Positions 11,405 through 22,069 of a DNA stretch of 64,000 bases are shown piece by piece. This stretch comes from Galeopsis tetrahit (Eukaryota; Streptophyta; Magnoliopsida; Lamiales; Lamiaceae), in assembly GCA_963675135.1 (NCBI GenBank), contig OY776129.1:11170201-11234200 (forward strand), read 5' to 3'. A program made the translations under genes and the position numbers. The number at the start of each line of letters is the position of its first letter. Position 1 is the first letter of the stretch. Below the pieces are notes generated by a model that saw only the letters and a program-made list of their open reading frames with translations, was not told where the DNA came from and ran no database searches.

Positions 11405-12622
11405 GGAGGGTGTATTCAATTGAGATTCTGTTGAATTTTTTTGGACTTTAGATTTAGAAAATCTATAGACTCTATGCAGAGTTTGACTGACTTTTTTATT
11501 GATTTATATGGATTTTCATAGATTTGACAGGATTTTAAAATACACATTTTTTTATTAATTTACATGAATTTTCATAAACTACGCCCCTAAAACTATGGGT
11601 GCAAACATATATCGAACACACTTGTATATAAAAAAAATGATATAAATTATTTAGAAAAAATACCAAAAATATATTAGTTAAAAAAAAAAATATTATTCAT
11701 CATTATTATTCTCATCTTCATTTCCACGGTTATACCTCGGCTTCAGTTCTGTGTTGTAATTGGCTTTGAGAGAGCAATTCCAAAATTTCTCTTCCATGTC
11801 GAGATGTGGTGAATGTTGATCTTTTTCATATTCGATTGGAAATTCATAACATTCTTTCCGAAGAAAGTTATGTAATCCAGCCAATACTAACTCTGCTTGT
11901 GTTTGAAATGAGAACAGAGGTGGGTTTTGAAAATTGTGAATGACAAATTGCATTTCTGGGGTAACGACCTTGACCACCAAAATCTTTTAGATGATATCGA
12001 ACACCACGTGCTAACTTTAAGATCGTGAATAAATGTTCTTGAGATCTTAAAGTTGGCAATGGTATAAATTAGGCGATCAAGAATATATTATTGCTAACCT
12101 AACGGTGTCAACTGTGCCGATATACTATAATTTTTAAGGAGAGAACATAATTTTAAAATACAGAGATGTAATCTTTTTCACGATAATAATGATGGTGAAG
12201 AATCTGTTATGCTTATTGAAGAACATAGTTACGTTTCTTGATATTATTTCGTTTGAAGAAGAGGGCTGTGCAAGAATGTCTGTGTGCGCTTTCGAAGGAG
12301 ACTTTGAAATTTTGTTAGAAGAACAACAAAGTTTTTTTTTTCTTCTCTTTCAGGGCCTTCTGAGAGAATCCGCTGAAATCTCTAGTTTTTAGAAGAGATT
12401 TTGAATAGTGAAATTTATTTATATTTTTGAAGGAGAATCCAACGAAATCCATAGAGTATTAAAATCCATAGATTGTTGAATACCTAAAAATTTCTAAAGA
12501 CTTTTTAAAATCCGTATTGAATACCTCAAAATTTTGAAAGACTTTTAAAAATCCGGATTGAATACCCCCAGATTTTAAAAGTCCAAAAAAATCCAACAGA
12601 ATCTCAATTGAATACACCCCCC
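11405..12622. mobile_element. PIF/Harbinger element, decayed
   Basis: The ends are long inverted repeats. The left reads GGAGGGTGTATTCAATTGAG and continues ATTCTGTTGAATTTTTTTGGACTTT. The right end is the complement, finishing AATTGAATACACCCCCC. The 3-bp duplication TAA flanks it (11402-11404 and 12623-12625), typical of PIF/Harbinger. Total length is 1218 bp. Remnants of a Harbinger transposase lie inside on the minus strand. The element sits within the right arm of a Mutator-like element and is therefore the younger of the two. Confidence 0.8.
11693..12059 (-). pseudogene. Harbinger transposase C-terminal remnant
   Basis: Two overlapping minus-strand frames preserve parts of a plant Harbinger DDE transposase. 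One (upstream, ending near 11868) reads ARGVRYHLKDFGGQGRYPRN, resembling the conserved RYHL.DF..G motif. The other (11980-11693) reads FKTQAELVLAGLHNFLRKEC-like (here FQTQAELVLAGLHNFLRKEC), the conserved transposase C-terminus, followed by an acidic Asn-rich tail. A frame change and loss of the catalytic region show that it is dead. The partner Myb-like protein is not present. Confidence 0.75.
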
Positions 12623-12822
12623 TAAAATCAGTATTTGTTTTTTGATTTTATTATATTTAAATGATTAAAATTGGATTTTAAACTTAAAGGACTAAAATAG
12701 ATTTAAAAAAGGACAAAAATTAATAGCTTGTAAGATATAGGATGTATTTTGTAAAGTTAAAAACTTAAAGGATTTATTTTGGAATAACTCAAACTTATAG
12801 GACTAAAACAAATATTTCCTCC

Positions 12823-13082
12823 ATTTTTTTTATTTTTACACTTTTATTTATCTTACATGTAGAGCTGTTATTTGAGTCGAGTTGAATACTTTGACTCGAT
12901 TACATTGATTAGCAAAAAATGAGTTCGGTTTGATTCGTAAATGAGTCTATTGAGTCGAGTCTAATTGAATTAATATATTTTTTTTAAATATTAAATCTAA
13001 CGAGTTGAGCTCGAGCTAGTATGCTTAACTTGTTTATCTATACAAGCGAGCCAAAATCGAGTTTTAACAAGCTCAGTTTGCT
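12823..13082. other. Spacer, no gene seen
   Basis: AT-rich, with repeated GAGTCGAGT-like words near 12870-13020 but no coding or transposon structure that can be assigned. Confidence 0.4.
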
Positions 13083-13160
13083 TAAAAAAAATCTCTTCTA
13101 AAAAACAAGAGATTTCAACGGATTCTCTCAGAGAAATTTGAAGAAGAAAGGTCAGAAGTA
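13083..13160 (-). mobile_element. Fragment of the Harbinger family
   Basis: This stretch (for example AATCTCTTCTAAAAAACAAG and GATTTCAACGGATTCTCTC) is the reverse complement of 12330-12400 in the better preserved Harbinger element. It is probably the distal part of the same inverted copy whose other pieces lie at 16541-16696 and 17868-17952. Confidence 0.5.
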
Positions 13161-13162
13161 GA

Positions 13163-14450
13163 GATGACAATATTGACCCGACTCGCGGGTACCCGCCCTG
13201 CACCGCGAGCTTTGGGTCAAGTCGGATTCGCCCGTATTGAGAACGGGTCCGCCCCGCCCCGTATGTGAACAGATCGAGTCTGAGTCTTATGTTCGATCCA
13301 CGGGTATCCGACCCGAATTATTAGGAGTACAATATAAACTTTATATATATATATAACATTAATTTAAAAAAACTCTTCACATTTAAAAAAAAAAAACTAA
13401 ACTTCCTACAATTTTCCAGTTTTCAAAATATAGAAATTATGAAATCTTAAATTATTAAGAAATCAATCATATCATTAATATAGATGGGCCAAGGATGGAT
13501 TATAACTGGGTCAAAGGCCTAAATAATTAAAAAAAAAAAAAAAAAAAAGAGCGTGAAGTTGCGAAGTCGCTCCATCGCCGCTGCTTTCGGTCGCCCATCG
13601 TCGCCGATTACTGTCGCCCCATCGCTGGCGGTTTCTCACCGCCGCCGGTCCTGCTGTTGCGTCGACGGTTATGTATTTAAATCCCTAATTTTGCAATACA
13701 AGAACAAATATATAAAATTTGTGTTTTAATCCCTAAATTCCATTAATTTTTTCTTCTTGTTCTTATTTTTATGGAATTATTCTGTTGGTGATAGGGAAGT
13801 GTCATCGAAATATGCATAACAATGAAAATTGTGATAATTTCAATAGAAAAAATACTCACGGCGAAGAAGAAGGTGATTTTTTCACAATTTGACAGTTTTT
13901 AATTTGAGTTACTAGAATTGTTATGTTTTTTGCATTATTAGACATGTGGTATTACTGGATATAAGCTCCGGTATTACTGGATATTCTTTGTGGTATTACT
14001 GAATTCAATTTCATTTATAGGTGGAAAGATATATGAAATTCAAGATGTTTCCCTTCAAGATGAAGAAGTATATGATTGTAATGAACAATGCAGTGAATAA
14101 CAGGAACATAACGTGGAAGAGAATGTTGTGATATGAAGGGTCAAGATTAGTCTCCACAAAAATAAAAATAAAAAGAAGGAAATACATCAAAATCATCACA
14201 AATGAACGAGTTTGGTTCTAAAACACCGAATCCTCAGTTAATTTAGTTGATGATTGTTTTGCGTATTGTATATGGTATTATTGAACATTGCTATTTTATA
14301 GCAAAAACATGAAACGTCATATCAGATATCTGATATTACTAGTTATTACACCCGGTATTACTGAATACACTTTGTGGTATTACTGGACATCGATATTGTA
14401 TTACTTGTTTCTTTATTAACACAAATATTAAATATTGTAATTAACACCAT
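13163..14450. other. Patchwork with hAT-like end, GC-rich patch and 22-bp repeats
   Basis: TAGAGATGACAATATTGACC at about 13160 followed by CGACTCGCGGGTACCCGCCC resembles the end of plant hAT elements. A GC-rich patch at 13545-13680 (CCATCGCCGCTGC, CACCGCCGCCGG) looks like captured gene sequence but has no identifiable protein. Two clusters of GGTATTACTG spaced 22 bp apart lie at 13948-14002 and 14332-14386. A short acidic reading frame near 14020-14100 (IYEIQDVSLQDEEVYDCNEQ) is unassigned. Confidence 0.35.
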
Positions 14451-15576
14451 ATTTTGACATTAAAAACTGCATTAGGCATATCATGTTACTTGATATTGAT
14501 TTTAGTAGCATTAATCCCTAAACAAAAATAATGTAAAAAAAAAACAATAATTCTTTACAACAAAATAACATGATCAAAGTTTCATTTTTCTTCTTCACAA
14601 ATTATCACCCATCTTCTTCAAATTTCTAGCTGCATGTTTGCATCTTTCTTCTTCTTCTCTTCATCTTTCAAAGCATTCTATTTCTTCTCTCCAGCAATTC
14701 TTTGAACTATAATTATAATTAGAAGCAATCAAATCAAGCATCACAGCAATAGCTTAAATACTTAAATTGTAATAACATAATAACAATAATGAATAAACAA
14801 TTTTCAAAACAGAGCCGATGAGCAGCATAATGATTCTACCCTCAAATCTGCTAATTTATGACAGCTTTGTTTTATTTTCAATTTAATCCATTTGACTGTA
14901 CGCTTGTATCCAGGAATGAGTGCTAAGGTACACCTAGTATCATGTATCTCAACGTCACATTTTTTAGTAATAAAACCATTTTTTCCCGATAAAAAAAAAA
15001 AAACTACTACAAAGTAATCATACTACAAGATAAAATCAAATATAACAAACACATCCTAATCAATACTCATAAATCTGTAGGAGATAAACTATTTGGGCAA
15101 AATCCATCAATTATAACAAAATGCAGAGATTTGGAGAAACCTTATTTACCTTCAAACCGTGTGAAATAGAAAATCGAAGCCCTAGAAATGATATTTGCAT
15201 TCATACGTTTGAACTTACATTAAACAAAAGACAATATAGACAACAATTTTAATTGAGTTCCTTCTACCTTCTACTTAACTTTCTCTTCATATTTCTTTCC
15301 CTTTCTCTAAACACAACTCAATCTAAAGATTTGAAATCCACAATATACTAACAGATATTGCGACCATAACAACAATAACCCACAAAATCCAAATCCATTT
15401 GGGTATCATACTATCCACAGCCCCACTCAAGTACAAGGCAAACATTCATACACAAAATAAGGACCCATAAAACCCCCTCAAAATAAAGTACATAGCACAA
15501 AAAAAGAGGAGTCAAAATATCAAACACCTTAGCTGCAAATTTGACAAAATCGTGACAAAAAGTACCCAAGGTGATA
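14451..15576. other. AT-rich spacer, no gene seen
   Basis: No protein-coding potential beyond chance open frames. An A-run after CCCGATAAAA at about 14987-15003 could be an old retroposon tail. Confidence 0.4.
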
Positions 15577-16027
15577 CTTGTCGAACAGGATGCGGTGGTG
15601 GTGCATTCCACCAGTTGGGCCGCCGATTGCCGGAGGAGGCGTCGAATTTTCAGAAATCCCATGTAAGAAACGTTAAAACCACCGGTTGAGCCGCAAGTTG
15701 CCGGAGGAGGCGCAGAGAGGGGTGGATGCTTAATAACTGTTGCTGAAGCATCAAGGCCTTAGTGGCGCCGTTGCTGATCCGGTGTTGTCGCAGCTTCGAC
15801 GCGAGAGCTGCCGTCGACTGCTTCCCCATGTGCGGCGGCGAGTGGTCTTCTGACCAGGGAAACGAGGAGGCGGTGGATGTAGGCACGGAAAAGATCATTT
15901 GTTGGAGAAAATCGTCGTGAGCGGAGGCTGGATCGAACATCTGATGGTGGTGGATTTCCTGAAGGGATGAAATTTGATGTTGTCCTACGGAAATGGAAGA
16001 AGAAGTTAAAGGCGGAGAGACAGACAT
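15577..16027 (-). pseudogene. First-exon fragment of an LRL-like bHLH transcription factor
   Basis: The minus-strand frame starting at 16027 contains HDDFLQQMIFSVPTS and then ALASKLRQHRISNGATKALM and LQQQLL. This is the N-terminal signature of the bHLH66/69/82 (LRL) group, which acts in the nucleus in root-hair and related development. The defining basic helix-loop-helix region is absent downstream, where the frame runs out at 15650 in unrelated sequence. A duplicated unit of about 90 bp (CAGTTGGGCCGCCGATTGCC and CGGTTGAGCCGCAAGTTGCC) follows at 15600-15705. It is therefore a gene fragment, perhaps moved here by a transposon, and not a working gene. The family assignment rests on these motifs from memory. 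Confidence 0.5.
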
Positions 16028-16540
16028 GGAAGGGAGAAGTGGAAGGAATTGATAAAATTGATTCTGAAATAGTAAGGGGCACCGTACACTCGCGTGTACA
16101 TAAGTATTTGGCTTAATAGATACTCATAAAGATTTAAAAAAAATTAAAATAAACTATCATTATAATTCCTAAACATAATAATAGGTCTCAATTTTTTTTT
16201 TTAAATTAAAATTAGTCAATCAGTTTCTTTTAAAAAAAAAAAATATATTACATGTCAATTCAATCTTTTTCTCTCACCACCGATGATGTTCAAAGGCCTT
16301 GATTGCATGTTTGTTTAATTTTAATTGAAGGGTTGATTACTAATTATCATTGTGTACATATTTATATTATTGTGAATTGTTTAATGTATATATACATGAA
16401 AAATATTGTTTTCAATTGTAAGAAACAACTTAAATAAATTCAACATGATATGAACAAATGGGGCGGAGCACGGGGCGACTATCTAGGACTCGTACGGGGC
16501 GCGGGGCGGGTCCGAGACATAATACATTAGAACGAGTTCG
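16028..16540. other. AT-rich spacer with a GC-rich hAT-like block
   Basis: A block at 16460-16535 (GGGGCGGAGCACGGGGCG, GGGGCGCGGGGCGGGTCCG) echoes the CG-rich subterminal sequence at 13190-13260. It may be the other side of the same insertion. No gene is present. Confidence 0.35.
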
Positions 16541-17952
16541 GAGCATATACAAGTGTGTTTCATATACATTTGCATCAATAGTTCCAGCGTCAGAGTTTAT
16601 GAAAATCTATGTAAATCAATAAAAAAAGTATATTCCACAATCCTGTCAAGTTTATAAAAATTCATATAAATCAATAAAAAAAAGTCAGTCAAACTTGAGT
16701 TTATTTACTAAGAGAGACAATCCTATAAATTCATTTTCAAAGAAAGAAAACAAATTAAAACAATTCAATTAATTAAGGTCAAATTGATGTGTTAATACCC
16801 AATTATGCCATTTATATTCAAAATCAATATTAAATTATTATTATAATAAATTTTGAAAATTAAATACCAATTTTAAAAACCAATGCTTCTTGAAATTTAC
16901 TTAAACTATTCGTTTGGTATATGATATTTTAAATAATTTTTTTTAATATTTAACATCAATATAAGACTCATGTATTATTAGTCATTTTAAACGTATAAAA
17001 GTTTAATATTATATTTTTTTATTTACTTAATTTGAATTTTTATATTTCGATTTATTTAAACGATTTTTTTTAATATTTAACATCAATATAAGACTAATGA
17101 ATTGTTTATATTTCGATTTTATTTAAAAGTTTAGTATTATGAGTAAATTTTATCTAAAAACTCTTTTATATATATTAATTATAAATAAAGATAAATTATG
17201 TTGATCAATTTTATTGATGCAGAATATTTAGTTTTCTTATATTATATTATAGTACATTTTTTTTAGGGGATAACACCATGATTATGTAATAATAATATGA
17301 TTATATTAATTATAAATAAAGATAAACTCGTGGATTTTGCATATATGAATCACATATTCAAATGTGCATATCTTTTTAGCATGTCACCCAGCATATATTA
17401 TGTTAATCATTAATTAATAAATTAATTAGTATGTTCTTTTTTTTTTGTTTAATACGATTTTCTATCCAACTTATTTAATTTTGACCATGCTTGTGCATAA
17501 ACGATTTTTTTAATTACCCAAAAGATAACATTAAGTTAGTTTAATTTAAAATTAATGCTTATTGAGAGTTACTCCTAATTTAATGGAGAAGTTACCATTA
17601 ACATGATAATACTCCAGCTAAATTTTAGGAAATGTTTTGAAATTTGGGAGTGTAGTTATTAACCCGATTTCCGATTATTTGAGTTTTAAGAAATCTTATT
17701 TTGAATAATATGAATTATATTAATTGAATGGAAAATTCGAATGTCATTTTAAAGAAATGGTAGAATGGTACATCTATCCACCAATTTGTTCTTTTTTGTA
17801 ACTTTCAAAATTTTTGTTTCTATTTGTAGTCTTTATAGGTGAAATGACTCTTATAACAATTTCCCCATCAAACTTTGCATGGACTTTATGAATTTTTTTA
17901 AATCCATAGATTTTTTTAAAGTTAAATAGAATCACAATTGAATACACCACCT
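16541..17952 (-). mobile_element. Harbinger relic (inverted copy) with a 1.17-kb insertion
   Basis: 16541-16696 is the reverse complement of 11480-11640 of the Harbinger element, and 17868-17952 continues that match to the terminal repeat (AATCACAATTGAATACACCA). Between them 16697-17867 is extra. It is flanked on both sides by TCAAACTT (16689-16696 and 17868-17875), where the intact copy has a single site. This shows an insertion with an 8-bp target duplication, the length made by hAT elements. The inserted DNA is AT-rich and non-coding and has no obvious terminal inverted repeats. Confidence 0.55.
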
Positions 17953-18488
17953 TTAATTTTTTATCTCTTAATTTAAGATTCAATTTTATTATTTTTTTTC
18001 ACAATTGAAGGGTTTTTTTTTTCCATTTCTAATCATACTAGACGGTAACAAAAAAAATAGATGTACGCCACTCTTTTCTTTTTTTAAATCATCATCTTAA
18101 TTCTTACATGACTTTAATTTGAAAAAGTTTTGAATTGAGAAAAAGATAAATCCCGAGACATTAAATGAGACATTTGTAAAATGTTTTTTTTTATACATCA
18201 TTTAAATGCTAGTAAAAAAAGTCAATCGATGCCGGTGGTTTACAATTTTTTCAATTAATAAAGTTTATTTGCTTTTATAAAAATGAAGAAAGCCAAAAGT
18301 TATAAATTTTCCATGTATGATTTTAAAATTAGTGTAAACATCTTTCTTAAGCAATACTTTTTTTTTTCTTTTATAAAGAACAGGGGCGGACCAGGGCAGG
18401 GTTGAAAAAATTATTAATCTAAAACACTAATTTGTGTATAATTTATGTATATTATATTTACAATAAAATACATTACTTAGTAAACTTC
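17953..18488. other. AT-rich spacer
   Basis: No gene is visible. A segment at about 18237-18400 resembles the units of the tandem array at 22070-22850 (AAAGCCAAAAGTTATAAATT, then TATGATTTTAAAATTAGTG). Confidence 0.4.
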
Positions 18489-18506
18489 TCAAATATATCA
18501 ATATGT

Positions 18507-20716
18507 GAAAACCTAAAACCTTTCACTGTGTGCGATTTACACAGTGGAGGTGTTACCCGCCGCCTCCATTCTCCCACCCCTCCTTTCTTCCACCGGCCAC
18601 CTCCCACACACCCAGCCCCACCACCCCCTCTATCCTCCCCACCTCCGACCACCCCCCAAATCCCCCAGCCTCGTCCCGCCGCCCACCTATCCCCTCTGTC
18701 CTCCTCCGCCAGCTTTCAGGCCGCCACCGGCCTCGCCACTCCGCACCTCCCTGCTCTCATCCGCTTATGGCGTCCGTCTAGGATCTCATGGCCGACGTCC
18801 CCGAGCTCGACGGCGCTTCGCCGGTAAGATCTCCCCCACTGCCTCCTCGGTCGCCTCCTCCTACGGCGATCGACGCTGATCGTCTCGGCCCGGAATGGCC
18901 GTCCCTTCCCCACAACAGAGCGCCGCCGTCTCGTGCCACGGCTCCCCGCCCTCCTCGGCCGCCCCTGGCCGCCCTCCGCCAGCCTCCCCCCTCCTGGCCG
19001 TCCCCCGCCACCTTTCCCCTCCACTGGTTGCCATCCGCCGCCGCCTTTGCGGGAGCAGGAGGCTCACCCAGTGCCGCCTGACAGCACGCCGCCCTTACAC
19101 GAGCAGGCTCCATATCCGATGACCCCTTCGTCCTTAGCCAATTTCTCTCCTGGTGAAATTGCTCTAGCTAAGCTTCTTATACCTCGGTTCCCGGGACTAG
19201 GCGCCTTTTTGAAATCTCTTGATCAGTCCGTTCCCATTGGTGTCCACCTCCCATCCTTGGATGAGCACTTTCTTGGGTTTACTGAGTTTCTCGAACCGTT
19301 CGTTGGCTTTCTACCTGCACTGCCGTCTCCCACCTTGTTCGTGTCCGCCTTGGTCGGATAGAGCACCCCGGCCCCGCCCTCTTCCGAGATGCCCACCTTG
19401 GCCGTTGGCATCTCCTCCACGAGCCTAGTCATTTTTCCTGATCACATGCGCCCATGTAAGAAGGGGGATTACTTCACGATCTCGATTGATAATTCCACGT
19501 TACAGGCTGGAGTGAACGAATTCAGGGGTGCCTTGATTGGTCGCTTAATCACCCCTCGTGGAAAAGCCCCGATACCGTATGCTGAGTTATCGAAGAAGCT
19601 CGTCGAGTCTTGGTCCCTCCATGGGAGCCTCTCTGTTGTGCCAATCGGAAAAGGATTTGTTATTCTCAAATTTCACCTTTTGGAAGAGCGCGATCGTATT
19701 TCTAGAAGACGTTATTGGCAACTGGGCCAGGTTCCATCCGCCTTAAAAAATGGTCTCCCGGTTTCAATCCGAATCAGGCGCCGACTTCGACGACTCAAGT
19801 TTGGGTACGCCTCCTCGGCCTCCCGATTGAACTTTGGCAGTCCACGGTTCTCTCGGTTGCGGCTTCGACGGTTGGCAAGCTCATTAAAATGGACGGTCAC
19901 ACAACAACCAAGACCATGGCTCAGTATGCTAGAATCTTGGTCGAGGTGGATATGAAACAACCTTTTTTGGAGCGTCTGGTCCTTGAATGTGAGGACGATT
20001 CGGTGACGGTGTAGGTTCTTTATGAGCAGCTTCCGGCGTTCTACAGCCACTGTAAGGTAGTTGGACACGTGTCTGCTCGTTGCGCTATGGGACAGGCCCC
20101 GCCGCCCCCTCGCGACGCCTCCCGTGGTAGGACCCGACACAGGAGACAGTCGAGGCCTTCTCCCTCAGACCTCCATCCCAGAGTGCCCCCGCAGAACCCC
20201 TCCTCGAATACTGAAGTTGATCCGGTCCCAGTGAGAAACTCCTTCTCTAGTCTTAGCACGTATGAACCTTCAGAGGATCCCGTGGCTGCAGCGACCGACA
20301 ACAGTCCGACCTTGGAGGCTTCTGCCAACGACGTTCCATCCCCTACTCGAGCAGCCTCGACCCGTTCCAAGAAGAAACGAGGTAGCCCTAGGATGCCTGG
20401 GGTGAGCCTATTCAATGAATTCGAGGCCAGATCATGCACGAACTACACTATCAGCCAACCAACAGGGCTTGATAATGATTTCTCCCGCGTCTCCAAGTTC
20501 AAAGGCAGTAGGGGTGATGCGTTTGACCCCCCATAGTCCTTCACCTGATTCTAGATTCCTAGATTGAGTAGTTTTTTCGGAATTTATTATCGCTTTTATT
20601 GCTAGGTCGTATTTAGGGCTGCACCATTTTTCGATGGTAACCCGGCCTCTAGTTTCGGCTTGTGAACTAATGACTGTTATTTTTTCCTTCTTTTTTAATC
20701 CAAAAACCTTTTATTG
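18507..20716 (+). mobile_element. Retroposed LINE ORF1-like (DUF4283) element with 18-bp TSD
   Basis: The element is flanked by the perfect 18-bp repeat TCAAATATATCAATATGT at 18489-18506 and 20717-20734, a length typical of target-primed (LINE-type) integration. Its interior is strikingly GC-rich compared with the flanks. It encodes an ORF1/gag-like protein (DUF4283 plus zinc knuckle) but no endonuclease or reverse transcriptase. The 3' end (GGCTTGTGAACTAATGACTG, then a T-rich stretch) has no long poly(A). It was probably mobilised in trans by an autonomous LINE. Confidence 0.75.
19120..20536 (+). pseudogene. DUF4283/zf-CCHC_4 ORF1-like protein, broken
   Basis: A first frame (to about 19700) carries a DUF4283 domain: GALIGRLITPRGKAPIPYAE, then SWSLHGSLSVVPIGKGFVIL. 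The match then moves to another frame (about 19715 on): VWVRLLGLPIELW, GKLIKMDGHTTTK and AQYARILVEVD. A TAG at 20012-20014 interrupts it just before the knuckle FYSHCKVVGHVSARC, in which the first Cys is replaced by Tyr. A Pro/Ser/Arg-rich tail runs to 20536. A TAG at about 19359-19361 also separates an upstream Pro-rich part. These domains bind nucleic acid in plant L1-type ORF1 proteins. At least one frameshift and two stops make it inactive. Confidence 0.7.
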
Positions 20717-20734
20717 TCAAATATATCAATATGT

Positions 20735-21374
20735 CTTTAATCTATTAGATTAACTAATTAAATTAATATGCATATACAAATACACATATATATTAAAAAT
20801 GATGTTGTTGAATGACAAGAAACAATATTTTGTTGTTGTCGTCTAATATTGATAATTAAAAAAATGAATACTCAAATTATTGAACAAAGAATATTTTATT
20901 TATTTATTTTATTTAATGTGATGTAAAATTAAGAAAACTAACAAATTAAACTATCAATTATATTTTCTTCATTAATCCTCGATAAATTTCTTTTTTTAAT
21001 TTATATAATACTACTACATTAGTTAATTGCAAACGTATTTTAAGAATACTAAAGTAAAATAAAAGTGATCATTTTTTATCAATAACAATCTTAAACATGT
21101 AAAAAAAATAAAATTAAATCAGTTTTACGATTAAAATACTTACATAATAACCACTTTTATTTATAAGTACCAAAAGTGTAATAAAAAACTTGTTTTGGGA
21201 TGATTTTTATAATACTCTCATTTATTAATCTACCACTAATTCTACTCCATTAAATTAAAAAATTACTAAAATATTAAATTTTAACACATATATAGAGGTA
21301 GGTGAGGTGAGGTGGGGGGCCAGGGCCAGCCTTGGGCGCAAAGGTAGGTCCGCCCTTGATAAAGAAAGAGAGTC
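20735..21374. other. AT-rich spacer, no gene seen
   Basis: Nothing recognisable. A short GC-richer patch (GGTGAGGTGGGGGGCCAGGG) lies near 21304-21325. Confidence 0.5.
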
Positions 21375-21377
21375 TAA

Positions 21378-21597
21378 GGTTGCGTTTGGATGGAGGATGG
21401 AGGAATTTAGATATGAATTTTAAATTTATAATCTAAATTCACTTCACTTGTTTGAATTAAATGAATGAATTTTAAATATTTAATATTTCTTTTTAGTTAA
21501 AATTGAGATGATTTAAAATACTCACTAAAATCATGTCATTTGAAATTCATTTATTTTTAAATCATTTCATTTGAAATCCCATTATCCAAACACAATC
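21378..21597. mobile_element. Tourist-like MITE (PIF/Harbinger-derived)
   Basis: 220 bp bounded by inverted ends GGTTGCGTTTGGAT and ATCCAAACACAATC, with the 3-bp duplication TAA at 21375-21377 and 21598-21600. Subterminal sequence is also inverted (AAATCATTTCATTTGAAAT-like). A sister copy lies at 47826-48064. Confidence 0.85.
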
Positions 21598-21761
21598 TAA
21601 AGTTATTATAAATTTACAGCATACTCCTATAATTTTAAGATAAGTGTTTTGTTTACTGCTTTCCCAATTTTTTTTTTTTCTATTATAAAAAGAAAGAAAG
21701 TCAGAAGTTATAAATTAAATTTACCTGATTTCAAAGTCAGCTACTACAACCTTATTAAGTA

Positions 21762-22055
21762 CTCCCTCCGTTTCATAAAGTTTATCGCATTTCTCATTTT
21801 GTATAAAATTAAGGAACATATTTTTTTGATAAATTTACCCTCGTTATTTTCTCCCCCTTTCTTCTCTTTTTCCTTTTATTTTTCCACCTTCGTTTTCCAC
21901 TATTTTTTTGACCTTTCCAAAAAAAATTGTAATTAATATATTTCCAAAAGAATAGGGACAATTTAGGGAGATCATTGGTAAAATTAGAAAAAGCGACAAA
22001 CTTTTTGAAACAAATTTAAAGTCCAAATGCGACAAACTTTTTGGATCGGAGGGAG
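21762..22055. mobile_element. Stowaway-like MITE
   Basis: 294 bp with inverted ends CTCCCTCCGTTTCATAAAGT and ATCGGAGGGAG, flanked by the TA dinucleotide target (21760-21761 and 22056-22057), as for Tc1/mariner-derived Stowaway elements. Inner ends TTTATCGCATTT and AAATGCGACAAA are also complementary. Confidence 0.85.
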
Positions 22056-22069
22056 TAGTAATAATGTTT

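Larger units (their letters stand above)
10352..12822. mobile_element. Mutator-like long-TIR element, split by a Harbinger insertion
   Basis: The left arm begins GAGGAAATATTTGTTTTA at about 10353. The right end at 12822 is its reverse complement (GGAGGAAATATTTGTTTTAG). Inverted similarity continues for roughly 450 bp: 10353-10810 pairs with 12626-12822 plus 11150-11404, the right arm being interrupted at 11405-12622. The unpaired centre (about 10810-11150) has no coding capacity. A 9-bp direct repeat ATTTTTTTT flanks both ends (10344-10352 and 12823-12831), the length expected for Mutator-like elements, although its low complexity weakens that point. It is a non-autonomous, deletion- or foldback-type element. 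Confidence 0.6.

Noticed and set aside
15411..15662. Separate 83-aa minus-strand gene next to the bHLH fragment
   Set aside because: Its only structured part is the duplicated unit of about 90 bp shared with the bHLH fragment; the rest has no protein-like features.
18432..19122. Several overlapping Pro/Arg-rich ORFs on both strands
   Set aside because: They are by-products of the GC-rich 5' part of the DUF4283 retroposon and show no domain.
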